A stretch of 42,629 nucleotides of DNA from Mycolicibacterium sp. (GTDB lineage: Bacteria; Actinomycetota; Actinomycetes; Mycobacteriales; Mycobacteriaceae), in assembly GCA_020637165.1 (NCBI GenBank), contig JACJWN010000015.1:1-42629 (forward strand), in the 5' to 3' direction. Each line of letters starts with the position of its first letter. Within the stretch, counting starts at the first letter, position 1. The notes under the pieces are model-generated. The model had not been told where the DNA came from and ran no database searches. It saw only the letters and a program-made list of their open reading frames with translations. Position numbers and translations under genes: made by a program. Below are positions 40,185 to 42,629 of the stretch, piece after piece.

Positions 40185-41720
40185 ATGGCAGAGGACGAGG
40201 GGGGCATCGACCCCCCGATGCACGAACTGAGATCCAAGGGTCTCAAGAAGGGGTCGATCTCGCTGATCGGCGCCGTGGCGATCGGTCTGGCCGCAACCGC
40301 ACCGGCCTACTCGCTGACCGGGGCTTTGGGTCACGGCGCCGATGAAGCCGGCTACCAGATGCCGATCGTCTTCATCCTGGCGGTCATCCCGATGTACTTC
40401 ATCGCACTGGCCTACAAGCACCTCACCGATGCCGCTCCCGACGCAGGAACCGTGTTCACCTGGGGATCCAAGGCGATCATGCCGCATATCGGCTGGATCG
40501 GCGGCTTTGCGTTGATGCTCTCCAGCATCCTGGCCGGTGTCGGCGCCGCGGGGATCACCGTGAACGCGGCGACCGTTGCCTTCAAGATCGAGGACCCACC
40601 GGAATGGCTCAAGGTCGCTATCGCTGCCGTCTTCATCCTCATCACCACCTGGCTGGTCGCCCGCGGCGCCGAAGAGTCCTCGCGGACCACCCTGGTCCTG
40701 ACCGTCGTCCAGTACGGCGGATTGGGCCTGTTCGCGGCGATCCTGGGAATCAACATCATCCGCCAGAACCACAACCCGACCGCCGAACCGTTCTCCTGGC
40801 AGTGGTTCAACCCGTTCGCAATCAGCAGTTTCAGTGCTCTGCTCGGGGGCTTCCTGGTGGCCGTCTTCATCTTCTGGGGTTTCGACGCCGCCCTGTCGAT
40901 GTCGGAGGAGACGCAGGGAACCGCCGAGGAGTCAGGTCGCAGCGGAGTGACGGCGATCCTGATCACTGTGATCACCTACGTGGTGTTCAGCGTGGCCGCC
41001 TTGGCCTACGCCGGTATCGATGATGACAGCCCAGGAAGCCTGACCAACAGGGCCAATATCGATGACATCTTCTCAAGCCTGGCCCGCGACGCTGTCGGGT
41101 CGGGCGGTGCCCTCATCGCCGCGGTGATCGTCGGACTCTCGGCCTTCTCGGCCACCCTGTCCACGGTGATGGCGACTGTGCGCGGGGTGCTGTCGATGGC
41201 CGCGTACAAGGCGCTGCCCAGCAGGTTCGCCTCGGTCGACGAGGTCCGGCAGACCCCGACGTTCGCGACGTGGTTCATCGGCCTGACCACGCTGGCCATC
41301 TATGGCGGGCTGGTGGTGGTCAGCGACTCGATCGTCGAGGACACCGTTTACAGCGTCGGCATCGCCATCATGACCTACTACACGGTGGTCGCGGTGTCCT
41401 CGGTGATCTACTTCTGGGACACCGCCTTCGGCAACTGGCGCACCGCGCTCGAACAGGTCGTCCTGCCCGCCATCGGCGCACTGGTGCTTATCCCGGTGGG
41501 CCTGATCCAGGCCTATGAGATGGCCAACCCGGAATACGGGTCGAGCGGATCGCTGGCCGGGATCGGCACGGTCTTCGTCATCGGCGTTTTCAGCCTTTTC
41601 GTCGGCGTGCTGCTGATGATCTTCTGGAACCTCAAGGCGCCGGAGTTCTTCCGCGGCGAGACCCTGGCCCGAGAGCGAACGCACCGCCGTGCGGCCGACG
41701 GGGCGCCCGGGCCATCCTGA
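40185..41720 (+). CDS. APC-superfamily amino acid permease
   Basis: 511 aa with twelve helices. The start KGSISLIGAVAIGLAATAPAYSLTGALG carries the APC helix-1 unwound segment (GLAATAPAYSL), followed by PDAGTVFTWGSKAIMPHIGWIGG (helix 3 loop) and FWGFDAALSMSEETQGTAEESGRSG (the conserved helix 6 glutamate region). Amino-acid or polyamine import is expected; the exact substrate is unknown. ATG 40185 gives the standard N-terminus; the frame is open 25 codons upstream inside the end of the MgtC-family gene. No clear -10 box or ribosome-binding site was seen. It is followed by the iron-box promoter of efeU. Confidence 0.9.
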   Translation: MAEDEGGIDPPMHELRSKGLKKGSISLIGAVAIGLAATAPAYSLTGALGHGADEAGYQMPIVFILAVIPMYFIALAYKHLTDAAPDAGTVFTWGSKAIMPHIGWIGGFALMLSSILAGVGAAGITVNAATVAFKIEDPPEWLKVAIAAVFILITTWLVARGAEESSRTTLVLTVVQYGGLGLFAAILGINIIRQNHNPTAEPFSWQWFNPFAISSFSALLGGFLVAVFIFWGFDAALSMSEETQGTAEESGRSGVTAILITVITYVVFSVAALAYAGIDDDSPGSLTNRANIDDIFSSLARDAVGSGGALIAAVIVGLSAFSATLSTVMATVRGVLSMAAYKALPSRFASVDEVRQTPTFATWFIGLTTLAIYGGLVVVSDSIVEDTVYSVGIAIMTYYTVVAVSSVIYFWDTAFGNWRTALEQVVLPAIGALVLIPVGLIQAYEMANPEYGSSGSLAGIGTVFVIGVFSLFVGVLLMIFWNLKAPEFFRGETLARERTHRRAADGAPGPS

Positions 41721-41726
41721 CGGATC

Positions 41727-41752
41727 GCCTAAGATAGATTAGGCAAGCCTAA
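41727..41752. promoter_or_regulatory. IdeR/DtxR-type iron box upstream of efeU
   Basis: Three alternating half-sites, GCCTAA-N6-TTAGGC-AA-GCCTAA. The core TTAGGCAAGCCTAA (41739-41752) matches the iron-box core TTAGGCTAACCTAA at 12 of 14 positions. A TAAGAT -10-like box at 41730-41735 is overlapped, so bound IdeR would block transcription when iron is plentiful. Confidence 0.78.
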
Positions 41753-41767
41753 ATTGACGGGGGTGAA

Positions 41768-42629
41768 ATGACCGACTTGCTGGCGGCGTCGGGACCGGAT
41801 GTGTCCGCCCAGCTGTTGGGCAGCGGCCTGATCGGGCTCCGGGAGGGCCTGGAGGCGGGCATCGTCGTCATGATCCTGATCGCGTTTCTGGTCAAATCGG
41901 ACCGGCGTGATGCGCTGAAGTGGGTCTGGCTGGGTGTGGGCGGCGCGATCGCGGTCACCGTCGGGGTGTTCCTGGCGATTCTGTATAGCGCCTATTCGGT
42001 CAGCGGTCTGGCCGCAGAGGCTGTCGCCGGCGTCGCGTCCCTGCTCGCCGTGGTGATCGTGACGTCGATGGTGCTGTGGATGCACCGCGCCGCAGCGGGG
42101 CTGTCCGGTGACCTGAAAGCCGGGATGTCCAAGGCGCTGGAAACCGGGGCGCTGGCCATCGTCATGCTGTCCTTCCTGGCCGTCGGACGCGAGGGCGTGG
42201 AGACCGGGCTGTTCATGGCCGGGTACGCCGAGGCGACCACGGCGTGGCCGCTGGTGGGACTGCTGATCGGCGTGGGTGGCGCCGCGGCGATCACCTGGGG
42301 CATGTACGCCGGTGCGGTCCGGATCAACCTGTCGAAGTTCTTCACCTACACCGGGGTGTTCCTCATCGTGGTGGCGGCCGGCATCCTGTCCTACGGCATC
42401 GGGGCGCTGCAGACCGTCGGCTGGCTGCCGGGGCTGGGGCAGCACGCCTTCGACATCAGCACCTGGATCAATTGGAACTCCTGGTACGGCGAGACCGTCC
42501 AGGGAATCTTCAACATCACCCCGACCCCCACGGTGCTGCAGCTGGTGGGCTGGCTGGCCTACCTATCGATCGTGCTCACCCTTTTCCTGCGGCCCGCTCC
42601 TGCCCCCGGGAGCCCGGCCACCTCCGCAA
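41768..42629 (+). CDS. efeU: Ferrous iron permease EfeU (FTR1 family; 3' end outside window)
   Basis: 287 full codons, open at the right edge. Seven hydrophobic segments. The two iron-transport motifs R-E-x-x-E are intact: LREGLEAG (Arg25-Glu29) and GREGVETG (Arg141-Glu145). EfeU of the EfeUOB system (or FTR1-type permease) carries iron across the plasma membrane; efeO and efeB are expected just beyond the window. GGGGG 5-9 nt before the ATG and the iron box at 41727-41752 support the start and iron-dependent repression. The C-terminus at the window edge (RPAPAPGSPATSA) looks like the cytoplasmic tail, so little is missing. Confidence 0.93.
   Translation, partial: MTDLLAASGPDVSAQLLGSGLIGLREGLEAGIVVMILIAFLVKSDRRDALKWVWLGVGGAIAVTVGVFLAILYSAYSVSGLAAEAVAGVASLLAVVIVTSMVLWMHRAAAGLSGDLKAGMSKALETGALAIVMLSFLAVGREGVETGLFMAGYAEATTAWPLVGLLIGVGGAAAITWGMYAGAVRINLSKFFTYTGVFLIVVAAGILSYGIGALQTVGWLPGLGQHAFDISTWINWNSWYGETVQGIFNITPTPTVLQLVGWLAYLSIVLTLFLRPAPAPGSPATSA

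Noticed and set aside
1-42629. CRISPR array, prophage or insertion sequence
   Set aside because: No regularly spaced repeats, transposase, integrase or phage structural genes were found; the only tandem repeats are the short in-frame ones listed.

Overview
The window comes from a mycobacterium, most likely a fast-growing, environmental Mycolicibacterium-type species. It is GC-rich throughout. It carries lineage-typical genes I recognise by protein sequence: an MPT63 secreted antigen, the mannosyltransferase MgtA, a DesA3-type desaturase with its reductase, a cutinase-like serine esterase, a giant CtpH-type P-type ATPase, MenB and a PhoU/PhoY protein. Many genes start with GTG, and at least ten have a TANNNT -10 box only 6-8 nt before the start codon, the mycobacterial signature of leaderless mRNAs. 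No tRNA, rRNA, CRISPR array or insertion sequence was seen.

Layout. 1-3.9 kb: a decapeptide-repeat protein (cut by the left edge) divergent from a thiolase, then a histidine kinase/response regulator pair. 4.0-7.0 kb: two small secreted proteins, a methyltransferase and an MFS exporter, whose two divergent promoter regions share a 16-bp operator-like motif. 7.1-8.4 kb: a zinc-binding (possibly HNH-like) protein and a wrecked vapBC toxin-antitoxin pair. 8.4-12.8 kb: a large secreted protein, a K+ channel with regulatory domains and a small membrane protein. 12.9-15.8 kb: a cobalt/nickel ECF importer (cbiMNQO) headed by an ArsR-type regulator. 15.85-20.1 kb: a Tat/lipoprotein amidase, a collagen-like secreted protein, a cutinase, a class III CoA-transferase and MPT63.

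20.3-27.5 kb is an ion and phosphate block: PhoU, a lysine/alanine-rich histone-H1-like protein, the 1502-residue P-type ATPase, a possible 41-aa protein and a Pit phosphate transporter with a palindrome in its upstream region. 27.6-31.3 kb: a PlsC-type acyltransferase and an OlsB-like acyltransferase (a lipid pair), a decayed UDP-glucose dehydrogenase gene and mgtA. 31.3-36.6 kb: a tightly packed four-gene run (iron-sulfur reductase, desaturase, CBS protein, ArsB/NhaD-type transporter) divergent from a PucR-type regulator. 36.7-42.6 kb: menB, a dead fragment of an acyl-CoA dehydrogenase gene, a VOC protein, an SDR, an MgtC-family membrane protein, an APC permease and the start of the ferrous iron permease efeU behind an IdeR-type iron box.

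Three gene remnants (vapBC, UDP-glucose dehydrogenase, acyl-CoA dehydrogenase) show ongoing gene loss. The features most likely to be new are the shared operator of the 4-7 kb cluster, the ArsR-type inverted repeat placed over the leaderless cbiM promoter, the thiolase lacking its second catalytic cysteine, and the joined reductase-desaturase-CBS-transporter run. All functions are inferred from reading sequence; no database search was run.
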